From assembly GCF_014023275.1 (NCBI RefSeq), contig NZ_CP054698.1, positions 372,001 through 436,000 on the forward strand: DNA of 64,000 nucleotides. The letters are read 5' to 3'. The notes under the pieces are model-generated. The model saw only the letters and a list, made by a program, of their open reading frames with translations. It was not told where the DNA came from and searched no databases. The translations under genes were made by a program, and so were the position numbers. This stretch comes from Nostoc edaphicum CCNP1411. Its GTDB lineage: Bacteria; Cyanobacteriota; Cyanobacteriia; Cyanobacteriales; Nostocaceae. The first letter of the stretch is position 1; every line of letters begins with the position of its first letter. Shown here in pieces: positions 36,051 to 45,434 of the stretch.

Positions 36051-36383
36051 TTAAAACGTCGGATTATGTTCATAATCCCAACACTTGCTATCCTGCCAGG
36101 TTCTACTACTGTATTGACAGTCAAACTTATTGTCAATCCAGGGAATTGATGTCGGATTAGTATCTGAAGATAAAATGATCGAACTAACTGAAGACAATAC
36201 ATAAGAAGCGATAATAAAGCTAGAGCTTCCTAGAATAATTGAAGCTACTAGTAACAACACAAAATTAACAGGATTCAATTTGTGATTTACAGCTTTTTTA
36301 AGGTCTAGCTTATGTTGGAATCGACGCTCTATACCTGCTAGTGACATTAGATTAAAACTCCTTTGGCGATTTGACGTAAGCAT
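36051..36383 (-). CDS. Small single-pass membrane protein, unknown function
   Basis: 110 residues. The basic N-terminus (GIERRFQHKLDLKKAVNHKLNP) precedes a long hydrophobic segment (VNFVLLLVASIILGSSSFIIASYVL, about 38-65). A polar tail is rich in Trp/Cys/Asp (IPWIDNKFDCQYSSRTWQDSKCWDYEHNP). With positive residues inside, the tail should face outward, where its two cysteines could pair. No family is recognised. Alternative ATG at codon 13 (MSLAGIE). The composition looks coding, but evidence is only moderate. Confidence 0.55.
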   Translation of the reverse strand: MLTSNRQRSFNLMSLAGIERRFQHKLDLKKAVNHKLNPVNFVLLLVASIILGSSSFIIASYVLSSVSSIILSSDTNPTSIPWIDNKFDCQYSSRTWQDSKCWDYEHNPTF

Positions 36384-37010
36384 GAAATTTTTAAATACTA
36401 TAAACTGACTACAAACAAATATTTTTGAGTAATTATTGTTTGTAATAGCTTTAGTATTCAGGATTTAAATGAAAATGTAATCGAGGGAAAACAGGAATTT
36501 TTTTTTGGTTAAATTGAGGGTATTTACTTGAATGGCTATTTTGAATTCCTGAAGAAATACTGACGTTGCAACTACAGATCATCCGTAGGATAGAGGAAAT
36601 TTTATAGAATAAGGGCACAGAACAAGCCAATAAAATCGATGATGTGAAACTTGAAAACAGTCTGACTAATGATAAAAATCACTGCCAAACAGAGGTTTGA
36701 GCGTTGCTCTTGCGGCTATTAATGGATGAATTTTGAAGGTCGCAAATTTACTGAAGCTCTGAGGAGGTGTTTAGGTAAAATTGCGAATCCTATTTGTTTA
36801 CAACACCCAGTTGTAAAGCGATTAAAGTGCAAAAAATTTAAGAGATTTGAGCAAGACATCGCGCTGATGGGCAATATAAAGGTATCTCAAGTATTTTGCC
36901 TGTTCTATATTTTTCTTGTCCAAGCGTGATTCGATTTACATCAAGCTATTAACACGATGATATCGAGCTATAATTTTTTTGAAACGCGATCGCGTTTGTA
37001 TTTTTAACTT
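36384..37010. other. Intergenic region before the eight-PAS kinase
   Basis: 627 bases. A 67-codon plus-strand frame at 36726-36929 lacks domain features and is not called. CGCGATCGCG-type HIP1 at 36983-36993 lies just before the kinase gene. No terminator or RNA is evident. Confidence 0.35.
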
Positions 37011-40000
37011 ATGAGTCATTCTTCTTGCCTCACAATCCTGCTGATTGATAATTGCGCTGAAGATCGGGAAGCATATCGTCGCTTTTTGGAGCAAGACAGC
37101 CTGTATACCTACCGCTTTTTGGAGTTTGAAACGGGAACGCCAGCACTGAAATGGTGTCAACGGGAGATACCAGATATCATTTTGCTGAATTTTTTGTCAC
37201 TCGATGGTGATGGGCTGAAGTTTATTCAACAGTTTCGGGAATGCCATAGCAATACTCAAACTGCTGTGATTATGCTGACAGGACAAGCGGATGAAATTAC
37301 TGCTGTCCGGGCGATGAAAAGTGGTGTGCAAGATTATCTGGTTAAAAAGAAACTTACACCTGAAGTTCTTCAAGGTGCAATTCATCATGCCATTGAACGG
37401 ATGGATTTGACTCGACAGTTAGAACAAAGTCGAGAACAACAACAACTGATTGCTGCGATCGCTTTACGGATTCGTCAGTCTCTCAAATTAGAAGAGATTC
37501 TGCATACCACAGCTACAGAAGTGCGGCAGTTTCTCAAAGCAGATAGAGTAGTTATCTATCAATTTCAGCCGGATATGAGCGGCACAATTAAGGCGGAGTC
37601 AGTGCTTCCAGGTTGGACTGTGGCTTTGGGGCAGCAGATTTTGGACACCTGCTTTCAAAAGGGAGCCGGAAGTGACTATCGTCAAGGGAAAAAACGAGCA
37701 ATCGACGATATTTATCAAGCTGGTTTAACGAATTGTCATTTGCAACTTCTAGAACAATTTGAAGTCAAAGCTAATCTGGTAGTACCTATTTTGGTCAAAG
37801 AGCAATTATGGGGATTATTAATTGCTCACCAATGTAGTGCGCCTCGTCATTGGCAATCTGTAGAACTAGATTTGTTGGATCAACTAGCGGTGCAAATAGC
37901 GATCGCCATTCAACAGGGAAGTGCATATCAGCAATTAGAGGCAGAACTGGCAGAACGCCAACGGACACAAGCAGCCCTAAAAGCCAGCGAAGAGAAACTC
38001 AAACTTACCCTGAGTTTTGCTGGTATTGGCTATTGGGAATGGAACCCAATCACCCATCAAATATTTGCTAGCGAGAATGCAATTCGCTGTTTTGGTTCGG
38101 ATCTGAGTGATGTGAACTGGACTTATGAAAAGTGGCTCAATCAATTATATCCAGAGGATCAAAAATGGGTTGAGCCGGAACTGAGGCAAGCGATCGCCAC
38201 CCAAACCGATTATGCTGTGGAATACCGAGTTGTCTGGCAAGATGGCAGCATTCACTGGGTATCGGCAAAAGGACGGGGAGTTTATGACGCAACCGGAAAA
38301 CTGCTGCGCATGCTGGGCGTGCTGATAGATATTACAGAACGCAAGCTCTCAGAGGAGGAGCGGCGGCGGGCCCAAATGCTGCGAATTGAATTACATCTTT
38401 TGGAGCAGATTCTTGAAGTCGGGCTAGCAGGTTACTGGGATTGGAATATTCCGGGCAATCAGGAGTACTTGAGCTTAACCTTCAAGCAGATGTTCGGCTA
38501 TGAAGATCATGAGTTGCCAAATACACCAGAGAGCTGGCAAAGCTTGGTTTTTCCAGAGGATTTACCGGGTGTTCTGGAACTTTTCGAGCAACACGTCCAA
38601 AGTCGCGGACAAATCCCCTTTTACAATGAGGTGAGATATCGACATAAGGATGGTTCTACCGTTTGGGTAATTTGTTCTGGTCGCGTCATTGCGTGGGATC
38701 GAGACGGCAATCCCCTGCGAATGATTGGTTGCCATATTAACATTACACAGCGCAAACAGGCAGAAGCTCAATTATTAGCGATCGCTAATTTGCAGCAAGC
38801 CATTTTAGATGGTACTGACTATGCGATTATTTTTAATAACTCAAATGGCATCCAAACCTTCAATGCAGCCGCTCAGAAAATGTTGGGCTACACAGCAGAT
38901 GAAGTTGTTCGGCAAATAAATCCAACTACATTTCACGACCCGGAAGAACTCAACCAACGAGCAGCAGAACTCTCGTTGAAATTGGGTAGGGAAATTGCAC
39001 CTGGTAGGGAATTTTTTACTATCGTCACTCAAGACGGAAGCACCTATGAAAACGAATGGACTTACATTCGTAAAGATGGCTCGCGGTTCCCTGTATTTCT
39101 GTCAGTAAAAATTCTCCAGGATCTAGAAGGAAACAATATCGGCTTTCTGGGTATTGCCAAAGATATTACCCAGCAAAAACAAATAGAGACAGCCCTTCGA
39201 GATAGCGAACTCCGTTATGCAAATTTGGCAGAAGCGGCTCCTGTAGCTATTTTCCGGCTGGATGCCCTTGGTAACTGCATCTATGCTAATGACCGCTGGA
39301 GTGAGATGACTGGTAGACCAACACAGGAAGCATTGGGGGTGGGATGGATACAGGCTTTGCACCCAGAAGACGCCGAGCGTTTGGGGAGGGAATGGTCTCT
39401 AAAATTTGAGCAAGGACATGTTAACCCAAGGGAATTTTATCAGAGTGAGGGCAGGCATCTACGCCCAGATGGCAGCATCAACTGGTTTTATGTCCAAGTG
39501 CTACCCGAAATTAACACCAACGACACCATTATTGGCTACATCGGCACACTGACAGATATCAGCGATCATAAACTTGCTGAAGAACAGTTGCATCACCTAT
39601 CCGAACGGCTAACCATAGCCATCCGCTCTGGAGGATTTGGTATTTGGGAATATGATTTCGTCCAAGCAAGGCAGATTTGGGACGATCGGATGTACGAACT
39701 GTATGGAGTGAGTAAAACTGATTTTAACGGTTCTTTTGATGCTTGGTTTAACTGCCTATACCCGGAAGATCGCCCTTATCTGCTGGAAACTATGGAGCAA
39801 GTTATCCAAGGAAATCAAGAATATAATGTCGAGTTCCGCATCGTTCAACCAAGTGGAGAAATTCGTTTCCTCAAAGGCTACGGTATTCTCAAACGTGACC
39901 AGCAGGGTGAACTTGTACGGATGATTGGGGTTAACTATGATATTAGCGATCGCAAACAAGCCGAACAAGAACTCATCCACAACAGGGATTTACGAGAAGC

Positions 40001-42809
40001 AATTTTTAACGAATCTGCTGATGCCATCTTTCTGGTTGATCCACAAACCCTGCTCACCCTGGATTGCAATCGGCAGGCAGTGGAACTGTTTGAGGCGGTT
40101 GACAAAGCTGAATTAGTCAGTATCAATGGTCAGACACTCCAACTGCGTCCATTCACTGCCAGCGAAACAGATGCGATCGTCAGAGATATGCAGTCAAAAG
40201 GTGTATGGAGCCGAGAGATTGAATATATTACTCTTCAGGGTAAGATTTTCTGGGGAAACATCGCAGCCAAGACGATTACTGTAGCCGGACGTACCATGAA
40301 TCTAGTCCGGATCGCTGATATCAGCGAACGGAAAGAGGCACAAGAGGCATTGGCGAAATATGCCCATGAGGTCGAAGATTTGTACGATAATGCTCCCTGT
40401 GGCTACTATTCCCTCGACAGCGAAGGCCGATTGCTTAAGGTCAACGAGACTGAACTGCAATGGTTGGGTTATACCCGTGAAGAAATGATTGGCCAAACCC
40501 TGGTAAATTTTTTAACCCAAGCCAGTCGCTTGTCCTTCGAGCAAAACTATCCTCGCTTCAAAAAACAGGGTTCGTTGAAGGATTTGGAACTTGACATGGT
40601 TTGTAAAGATGGCACAGTTTTCCCGGTGCTGGTAAGCGCTACTGCTGTCAAGGATGCTGAGGGAAACTATCTATACAGCCGCACCACCCTATTTGATATC
40701 CGCGAACGCAAACAAACCGCGCAAGAACTGGAAGAATCACGCAAAATGCTGCAAACGGTACTAGATACATTTCCGCAACGTGTTTTCTGGAAAGACCGCC
40801 AATCGCGGTTTATTGGTTGCAATCCAGCATTTATCCGCCATTCTCAACTGACAACTGATGAGATTATCGGCAAGACCGATTTTGAATTACCTTGGGCAAA
40901 GTTGGCACACCTCTACTGTACAGACGATATGATGGTGATGACCACTCGAATACCTAAACTAGGCTATGAGGAGCCATTTGAAGGGGCTAATGGCGAACAA
41001 CTCTGGCTACGAACGAATAAAGTTCCCCTGACCAATAGCGCAGGAGAGGTGATTGGCATACTGGTATCTCATGAAGATATCACAGAACGCAAACAAGCCG
41101 AAGCACAATTACGGCAAACGAATGAGCAGCTTGCTAACGCAAATATGGAACTTGCCCGCGCCACTCGCCTCAAAGACGAATTTCTCGCAAACATGAGCCA
41201 TGAACTACGAACACCTCTCAATGCAATTTTGGGGATGTCAGAGGGCTTACAAGAAAGTGTCTTCGGCTCCATTAATGAAAGACAAGTAAAAGCGATCGCT
41301 ACTATTGAGCGCAGTGGTAGACATTTGCTAGAACTAATCAACGACATTCTAGACTTGTCTAAAATCGAATCTGGCAAACTGGAACTGCAATTGAGTGATG
41401 TTTCTGTCAGGAGCCTCTGTGATACCAGTATTGCCTTTGTTAAACAGATGGCTTTGAAAAAGAATATTCATCTTATTACTCATATTTCTGAGCATATTGA
41501 CAGCATCCAAGTAGACGATCGCCGCCTGCGTCAAGTACTGATTAACCTGCTGAGTAACGCTGTCAAGTTCACACCAGACGGCGGATCTGTAACGCTAGAA
41601 GTCCGGCTGGAAGGGGAGGGGGGCACAGGGGAAGAGAGGCAGGGGGAGCAGGGGAGGCAGGGGAAGCAGGGGGAAAATTCCTCTCCTCTGCACCCTTCCC
41701 CCTGCCCCTCTGCCTCATCTCCCTTGTCCCCCTCATCCTCCCCAAACCTCTGCTTCCATATCATTGACACCGGCATCGGTATCGCCGCTGGAGAAATTGG
41801 CAAGCTGTTTCAGCCTTTTATCCAGCTTGACAGTAGCCTTAACCGTCAATACAGTGGCACTGGTCTAGGTTTGGCACTAGTACAAAAGATTGTAGCCCTA
41901 CATGGAGGAACGGTCTTAGTTAGGAGTGAAGTTGGAGAGGGAAGTTGTTTTACCGTCTACATTCCCTACCATGCTAGCGACAATATGTCAACAACACAGG
42001 TAACTACTTTATTGCCCAGCTATCACTTACCTGCTGAGAATGCTCAAGTTTTAATTATAGAAGATTCTGTTGCGGCGGCTGACCAAATTACTCGCTACTT
42101 CAGCGAAATGGGAATGCAACCCATCATCTATCCCAAAGGTGAAGGAGCCGTAGAAGAAGTGCTGCGCGTTCAACCTGCTTTGATTATTCTGGATTTGCAA
42201 CTACCGAACCTATCCGGTTGGGAGGTGCTCAATCAACTCAAGACCAACCCAAAAACCAAATATATTCCAGCGATCATCATTTCAGTTGTGGATGAGCGTA
42301 GCAAAGGACTAGCTCAGGGAGCGTTTGAATATCTGGTCAAACCCATTACCCGCACTCAACTTCAAACAACTATAGATAAACTACAACATTCTGCCCTTTC
42401 TAACCCACCAAATCTAATTGGCGTACCAGAAGCAGTTCTAGACACTCCTTTGATTTTGCTGGCAGAAGATAATCAAGCAAATATTGATACTATGTCCGGC
42501 TATCTTGAAGGTCGAGGATATCATCTGATTCTGGCAAACAATGGACAGCAAGCTATTGACCTTGTTAGAGTTCAACGCCCCGACTTAATTGTAATGGACA
42601 TTCAAATGCCGGGAATGGATGGCTTGGAAGCAATGCGGCGTATCCGTAACGATCAGCAATTTGTGCATATTCCGATCATTGCACTAACGGCCTTAGCCAT
42701 GCCTGGCGATCGCGAAACTTGTTTAGCCGCTGGAGCTAACGAATATTTGACCAAACCCGTAAAACTTAAACAGCTTGTAAGCACAATTCAACAACTCTTA
42801 AGCAGGTAA
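37011..42809 (+). CDS. Hybrid histidine kinase: pseudo-REC, GAF, eight PAS, HisKA, HATPase, two REC
   Basis: 1932 residues. Receiver-like domain 1-130 has N60 at the phospho-acceptor site (IILLNFLSLDGDG), so it is a pseudo-receiver. GAF about 155-310 carries C242-H243 in AGLTNCHLQLLEQF, a cyanobacteriochrome-like context. Eight PAS/PAC units cover about 325-1365, most ending in DITERK/DISDRK. DHp has His in NMSHELRTPLNAIL; HATPase is split by a low-complexity insertion (about 1534-1580) before IIDTGIGI and GTGLGLALVQK. Two complete C-terminal RECs follow (IILDLQLPNLSG; VMDIQMPGMDG). The 12-base gap to the next REC-kinase gene indicates an operon and probable phosphorelay. Confidence 0.95.
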   Translation: MSHSSCLTILLIDNCAEDREAYRRFLEQDSLYTYRFLEFETGTPALKWCQREIPDIILLNFLSLDGDGLKFIQQFRECHSNTQTAVIMLTGQADEITAVRAMKSGVQDYLVKKKLTPEVLQGAIHHAIERMDLTRQLEQSREQQQLIAAIALRIRQSLKLEEILHTTATEVRQFLKADRVVIYQFQPDMSGTIKAESVLPGWTVALGQQILDTCFQKGAGSDYRQGKKRAIDDIYQAGLTNCHLQLLEQFEVKANLVVPILVKEQLWGLLIAHQCSAPRHWQSVELDLLDQLAVQIAIAIQQGSAYQQLEAELAERQRTQAALKASEEKLKLTLSFAGIGYWEWNPITHQIFASENAIRCFGSDLSDVNWTYEKWLNQLYPEDQKWVEPELRQAIATQTDYAVEYRVVWQDGSIHWVSAKGRGVYDATGKLLRMLGVLIDITERKLSEEERRRAQMLRIELHLLEQILEVGLAGYWDWNIPGNQEYLSLTFKQMFGYEDHELPNTPESWQSLVFPEDLPGVLELFEQHVQSRGQIPFYNEVRYRHKDGSTVWVICSGRVIAWDRDGNPLRMIGCHINITQRKQAEAQLLAIANLQQAILDGTDYAIIFNNSNGIQTFNAAAQKMLGYTADEVVRQINPTTFHDPEELNQRAAELSLKLGREIAPGREFFTIVTQDGSTYENEWTYIRKDGSRFPVFLSVKILQDLEGNNIGFLGIAKDITQQKQIETALRDSELRYANLAEAAPVAIFRLDALGNCIYANDRWSEMTGRPTQEALGVGWIQALHPEDAERLGREWSLKFEQGHVNPREFYQSEGRHLRPDGSINWFYVQVLPEINTNDTIIGYIGTLTDISDHKLAEEQLHHLSERLTIAIRSGGFGIWEYDFVQARQIWDDRMYELYGVSKTDFNGSFDAWFNCLYPEDRPYLLETMEQVIQGNQEYNVEFRIVQPSGEIRFLKGYGILKRDQQGELVRMIGVNYDISDRKQAEQELIHNRDLREAIFNESADAIFLVDPQTLLTLDCNRQAVELFEAVDKAELVSINGQTLQLRPFTASETDAIVRDMQSKGVWSREIEYITLQGKIFWGNIAAKTITVAGRTMNLVRIADISERKEAQEALAKYAHEVEDLYDNAPCGYYSLDSEGRLLKVNETELQWLGYTREEMIGQTLVNFLTQASRLSFEQNYPRFKKQGSLKDLELDMVCKDGTVFPVLVSATAVKDAEGNYLYSRTTLFDIRERKQTAQELEESRKMLQTVLDTFPQRVFWKDRQSRFIGCNPAFIRHSQLTTDEIIGKTDFELPWAKLAHLYCTDDMMVMTTRIPKLGYEEPFEGANGEQLWLRTNKVPLTNSAGEVIGILVSHEDITERKQAEAQLRQTNEQLANANMELARATRLKDEFLANMSHELRTPLNAILGMSEGLQESVFGSINERQVKAIATIERSGRHLLELINDILDLSKIESGKLELQLSDVSVRSLCDTSIAFVKQMALKKNIHLITHISEHIDSIQVDDRRLRQVLINLLSNAVKFTPDGGSVTLEVRLEGEGGTGEERQGEQGRQGKQGENSSPLHPSPCPSASSPLSPSSSPNLCFHIIDTGIGIAAGEIGKLFQPFIQLDSSLNRQYSGTGLGLALVQKIVALHGGTVLVRSEVGEGSCFTVYIPYHASDNMSTTQVTTLLPSYHLPAENAQVLIIEDSVAAADQITRYFSEMGMQPIIYPKGEGAVEEVLRVQPALIILDLQLPNLSGWEVLNQLKTNPKTKYIPAIIISVVDERSKGLAQGAFEYLVKPITRTQLQTTIDKLQHSALSNPPNLIGVPEAVLDTPLILLAEDNQANIDTMSGYLEGRGYHLILANNGQQAIDLVRVQRPDLIVMDIQMPGMDGLEAMRRIRNDQQFVHIPIIALTALAMPGDRETCLAAGANEYLTKPVKLKQLVSTIQQLLSR

Positions 42810-42821
42810 CGGAAATTTTCG

Positions 42822-43901
42822 ATGGATATTCAAACCTCTATTTTAGTGATCGACGATCAACCCGATAACTTTGACGTTGTTGAAACCTTACTGGATGGTG
42901 AAAACTACCAGCTTTACTACGCTCCTAGTGGTCAACAAGCTCTAAATCGCCTCGATAGTTTTCAGCCCGATCTGATTTTATTAGATGTGATGATGCCCGA
43001 TCTTGATGGGATGGAAGTCTGCCGGCGCATCAAAGCCGATCCACAATGGCAAGCAGTGCCGATTATTATGGTGACAGCATTAACTGAGAAAGAAGATTTG
43101 GCTCGATGTCTGGCGACGGGTGCAGATGACTTCATTAGTAAACCCGTCAACGGTGTGGAATTACGAGCCAGAGTTAATTCCATGTTGCGGATTAAGCAGC
43201 AGTACGACAGTATGCAAGTATTGCTCAAGATGCGAGAAGACATGGTAAATATGATTGTGCACGATCTGCGAAATCCACTTACCACTATTATCTTAGGAGC
43301 AGAGATTCTTCGGTTGGCAGGTTTGTCACCGAAACAACAACAAGGAAAAGTCGATCAAATTTTACTTGCTGGACAACAACTACAATCGTTAATTGATAGT
43401 TTGCTGATTATGGCAAAGCTGGAATCTGGCAAAATGGTTCTCAACTACACAGAAGTGGATCTTTGTGCGCTATGTATATCAGTTGTAGAAGATATTGAGG
43501 CGATCGCTACTCAAAAAAACCTGACCCTGATACGTGAATTTCCCGAACCTGGTGGCATTGTTGTAGTAGATGCAGTGATCTTTCGTCGAGTGCTGGATAA
43601 TTTGCTCTCCAATGCCATTAAGTTCTCCCCCTTCAATTCTCAAGTCATCCTCCGAGGAGAGTATTTGGCAGCAGGTGGTGCTAAAGTGCAAGTCGCTGAT
43701 TCCGGTTCGGGAGTTCGTCAAGACTTACGGCAAATCATTTTCGAGAAGTATGAAATTGGAACTATGATGCCAGAAATTTCGCAAATTGGTTTAGGATTGG
43801 CTTTCTGCAAAATGGCGATCGAGGCACATTCCGGTACAATTACCATCGAAGATAATCATCCAAATGGTAGTATTTTTACTGTATTATTCAAAAATAAATA
43901 A
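42822..43901 (+). CDS. Receiver-histidine kinase (REC-HisKA-HATPase)
   Basis: 359 residues. REC 1-125: IDDQPDN acidic site, phospho-Asp in ILLDVMMPDLDGM, MVTAL, ISKPV. DHp has His in MIVHDLRNPLTTIILG; HATPase has LDNLLSNAIKFSP, VADSGSGV and IGLGLAFCKMA. The last motif is G-L-G-L with an altered preceding residue, still plausible for ATP binding. It lies 12 bases after the eight-PAS hybrid kinase, so it is likely co-translated and the next relay step. No DNA-binding output. Confidence 0.94.
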   Translation: MDIQTSILVIDDQPDNFDVVETLLDGENYQLYYAPSGQQALNRLDSFQPDLILLDVMMPDLDGMEVCRRIKADPQWQAVPIIMVTALTEKEDLARCLATGADDFISKPVNGVELRARVNSMLRIKQQYDSMQVLLKMREDMVNMIVHDLRNPLTTIILGAEILRLAGLSPKQQQGKVDQILLAGQQLQSLIDSLLIMAKLESGKMVLNYTEVDLCALCISVVEDIEAIATQKNLTLIREFPEPGGIVVVDAVIFRRVLDNLLSNAIKFSPFNSQVILRGEYLAAGGAKVQVADSGSGVRQDLRQIIFEKYEIGTMMPEISQIGLGLAFCKMAIEAHSGTITIEDNHPNGSIFTVLFKNK

Positions 43902-44205
43902 TTCACTTTAGTCTAAATTAATACTTGCCTCTGCGACTAGAAGTCGCGGCTACACATACAAAACCCGCCTACGCGGGTTATAAAACTCGATTTTCTGCTA
44001 GTCCACGTAGGTGGAATTAGCCTGTGTGGTAGCGAATTATATTCGCCCAAAACTTTTAAAACATCCTCTAATTAGAAATGACCTCTAAACTGTTTTAATA
44101 AACTACGCTTTGTAAAAGTCCCAGCCAAATAAATTTGGCACATTCGCTTATATCCCCCGGTTAGAAACACGGGGGCTTTACGCATCACGACTCGTAATGG
44201 TGATA
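43902..44205. repeat. Intergenic hairpin cluster before the cobalamin riboswitch
   Basis: Three perfect small hairpins in order: GCGACT-AGA-AGTCGC (43933-43947), AACCCGC-CTAC-GCGGGTT (43962-43979), GCGAAT-TAT-ATTCGC (44032-44046). The outer parts, CGGCTACACA and TGTGTGGTAGCG, are also partly complementary, so the whole of 43930-44047 can fold as one cruciform-like element. It is probably a dispersed repeat. Confidence 0.6.
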
Positions 44206-44209
44206 TAGT

Positions 44210-44345
44210 TACTCAAATCGGTTCTGATGGGAAGCAGCCATCGGACGCAAGGGGGAAAGTCCGGTGTAAATCCGGCGCTGTCCCGCAACTGTGAACCAAA
44301 ATTAGGTGAGTCAGGATGCCCGCCGGTTAGAATCAATTCGTTTAC
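44210..44345 (+). promoter_or_regulatory. Cobalamin riboswitch
   Basis: Class I (AdoCbl-type) riboswitch in the leader of cbiM. Recognisable elements: TCTGATGGGAAGCAGCCATCGGACGCAAGGGGGAAAGTCCGG with the downstream B12 box AAATCCGGCGCTGTCCCGCAACTGT (44267-44291), then GAGTCAGGATGCCCGCCGGTT, whose end can pair with upstream sequence. The start codon of cbiM lies about 25 bases after it, so control of translation initiation or early termination is likely: high cobalamin should turn off cobalt import. Confidence 0.95.
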
Positions 44346-44368
44346 ATAAATCTGCGAGGTACAGATTC

Positions 44369-45145
44369 ATGAAAAGAAAAAAACAGGCGTTAGTCAGTCT
44401 AACCCTGATGGGAGTTATCAGTTTTTATCTAGTCATTGGTTTACCCAAACCCGCCTACGCCATGCACATCATGGAAGGTTTTTTGCCAGTGCAGTGGGCA
44501 ATTTTTTGGTGGATTGTGGCATTACCATTTTTTCTATTAGGATTGCGTAGTCTGACTCGCATTACCCAAGCTAACCCGGAATTGAAACTACTCCTGGGCT
44601 TGGCTGGTGCTTTTACTTTTGTGCTGTCAGCTTTGAAAATCCCTTCTGTCACAGGTAGCTGTTCTCACCCAACAGGGACAGGGTTAGGTGCGGTGCTGTT
44701 TGGCCCCCTTACTATGTCGGTTTTGGGTAGCTTAGTATTGTTGTTTCAAGCTTTGTTACTGGCGCATGGCGGCTTGACGACGTTGGGGGCAAATGCTTTT
44801 TCGATGGCGATCGCTGGCCCTTTCCTAGCTTACTGGATATATAATCTGACAATAAAGTTAGGTGGTAAACAACAAATCGCCATATTTTTAGCAGCTGCGA
44901 TCGCAGATTTACTCACCTACATTATCACTTCCATCCAACTCGCCCTAGCTTTCCCCGCACCTGTTGGTGGGTTTATCGCTTCATTTACCAAGTTCGCCGG
45001 AATTTTTGCCATTACTCAAGTTCCCTTAGCAATTAGTGAAGGATTACTAACTGTGTTGGTGTGGAACTGGCTGCAATCTTATAATCCTCAAGAATTAGAA
45101 TTGTTGAAATTAATCAAGCGAGGAAGTGGCAATGAGTCAATCTAA
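44369..45145 (+). CDS. cbiM: Cobalt ECF transporter substrate-binding membrane protein CbiM
   Basis: 258 residues. The start is ATG 44369 ([11 protein letters not shown]), with GAGG at 44355-44358; an earlier ATG at 44306 would lie within the riboswitch. The N-terminal signal-like segment is followed by the exposed [17 protein letters not shown], whose Met-His-Ile-Met motif binds Co(II) after processing in this family. Next come several membrane helices ([37 protein letters not shown]). It delivers Co2+ for corrinoid synthesis, with CbiN, CbiQ and CbiO encoded next. Confidence 0.96.
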   Translation: MKRKKQALVSLTLMGVISFYLVIGLPKPAYAMHIMEGFLPVQWAIFWWIVALPFFLLGLRSLTRITQANPELKLLLGLAGAFTFVLSALKIPSVTGSCSHPTGTGLGAVLFGPLTMSVLGSLVLLFQALLLAHGGLTTLGANAFSMAIAGPFLAYWIYNLTIKLGGKQQIAIFLAAAIADLLTYIITSIQLALAFPAPVGGFIASFTKFAGIFAITQVPLAISEGLLTVLVWNWLQSYNPQELELLKLIKRGSGNESI

Positions 45146-45434
45146 AAAAGGGTTGAGTAACTGGCTGTTGGTATTAGGAGTTATCGCTTTAGCAGTTGCA
45201 CCGCTAATATTTGTGCGAGGTGGGGAGTTTTCCGGTGCTGATGGCAAAGCAGAAGAGGCTATTAATGAAATACAACCCGAATATAAACCCTGGTTTAAAT
45301 CATTTTTTGAACCAGCTAGTGGGGAAATAGAAAGCTTATTATTTGCTTCGCAAGCGGCTTTGGGTGCGGGAGTAGTTGGTTATGCAATTGGATTGTATAA
45401 AGGACGTTCCCAACAACAAAAACCTAAAGAATGA
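45132..45434 (+). CDS. cbiN: Cobalt transport protein CbiN
   Basis: 100 residues with two membrane helices ([17 protein letters not shown] and [20 protein letters not shown]) flanking an extracytoplasmic loop ([24 protein letters not shown]), the family hallmark. ATG 45132 with AGGA at 45121-45124 is preferred to GTG at 45126. It overlaps cbiM by 14 bases and cbiQ by 4 bases. CbiN helps load Co2+ onto CbiM. Confidence 0.94.
   Translation: MSQSKKGLSNWLLVLGVIALAVAPLIFVRGGEFSGADGKAEEAINEIQPEYKPWFKSFFEPASGEIESLLFASQAALGAGVVGYAIGLYKGRSQQQKPKE

Noticed and set aside
36726..36929. 67-codon plus-strand frame before the eight-PAS kinase
   Set aside because: No domain, signal or ribosome-binding site of note; lies in an AT-rich leader.
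44306..44368. 21-codon N-terminal extension of cbiM
   Set aside because: It would be translated from inside the cobalamin riboswitch; ATG 44369 gives the normal signal-peptide start.
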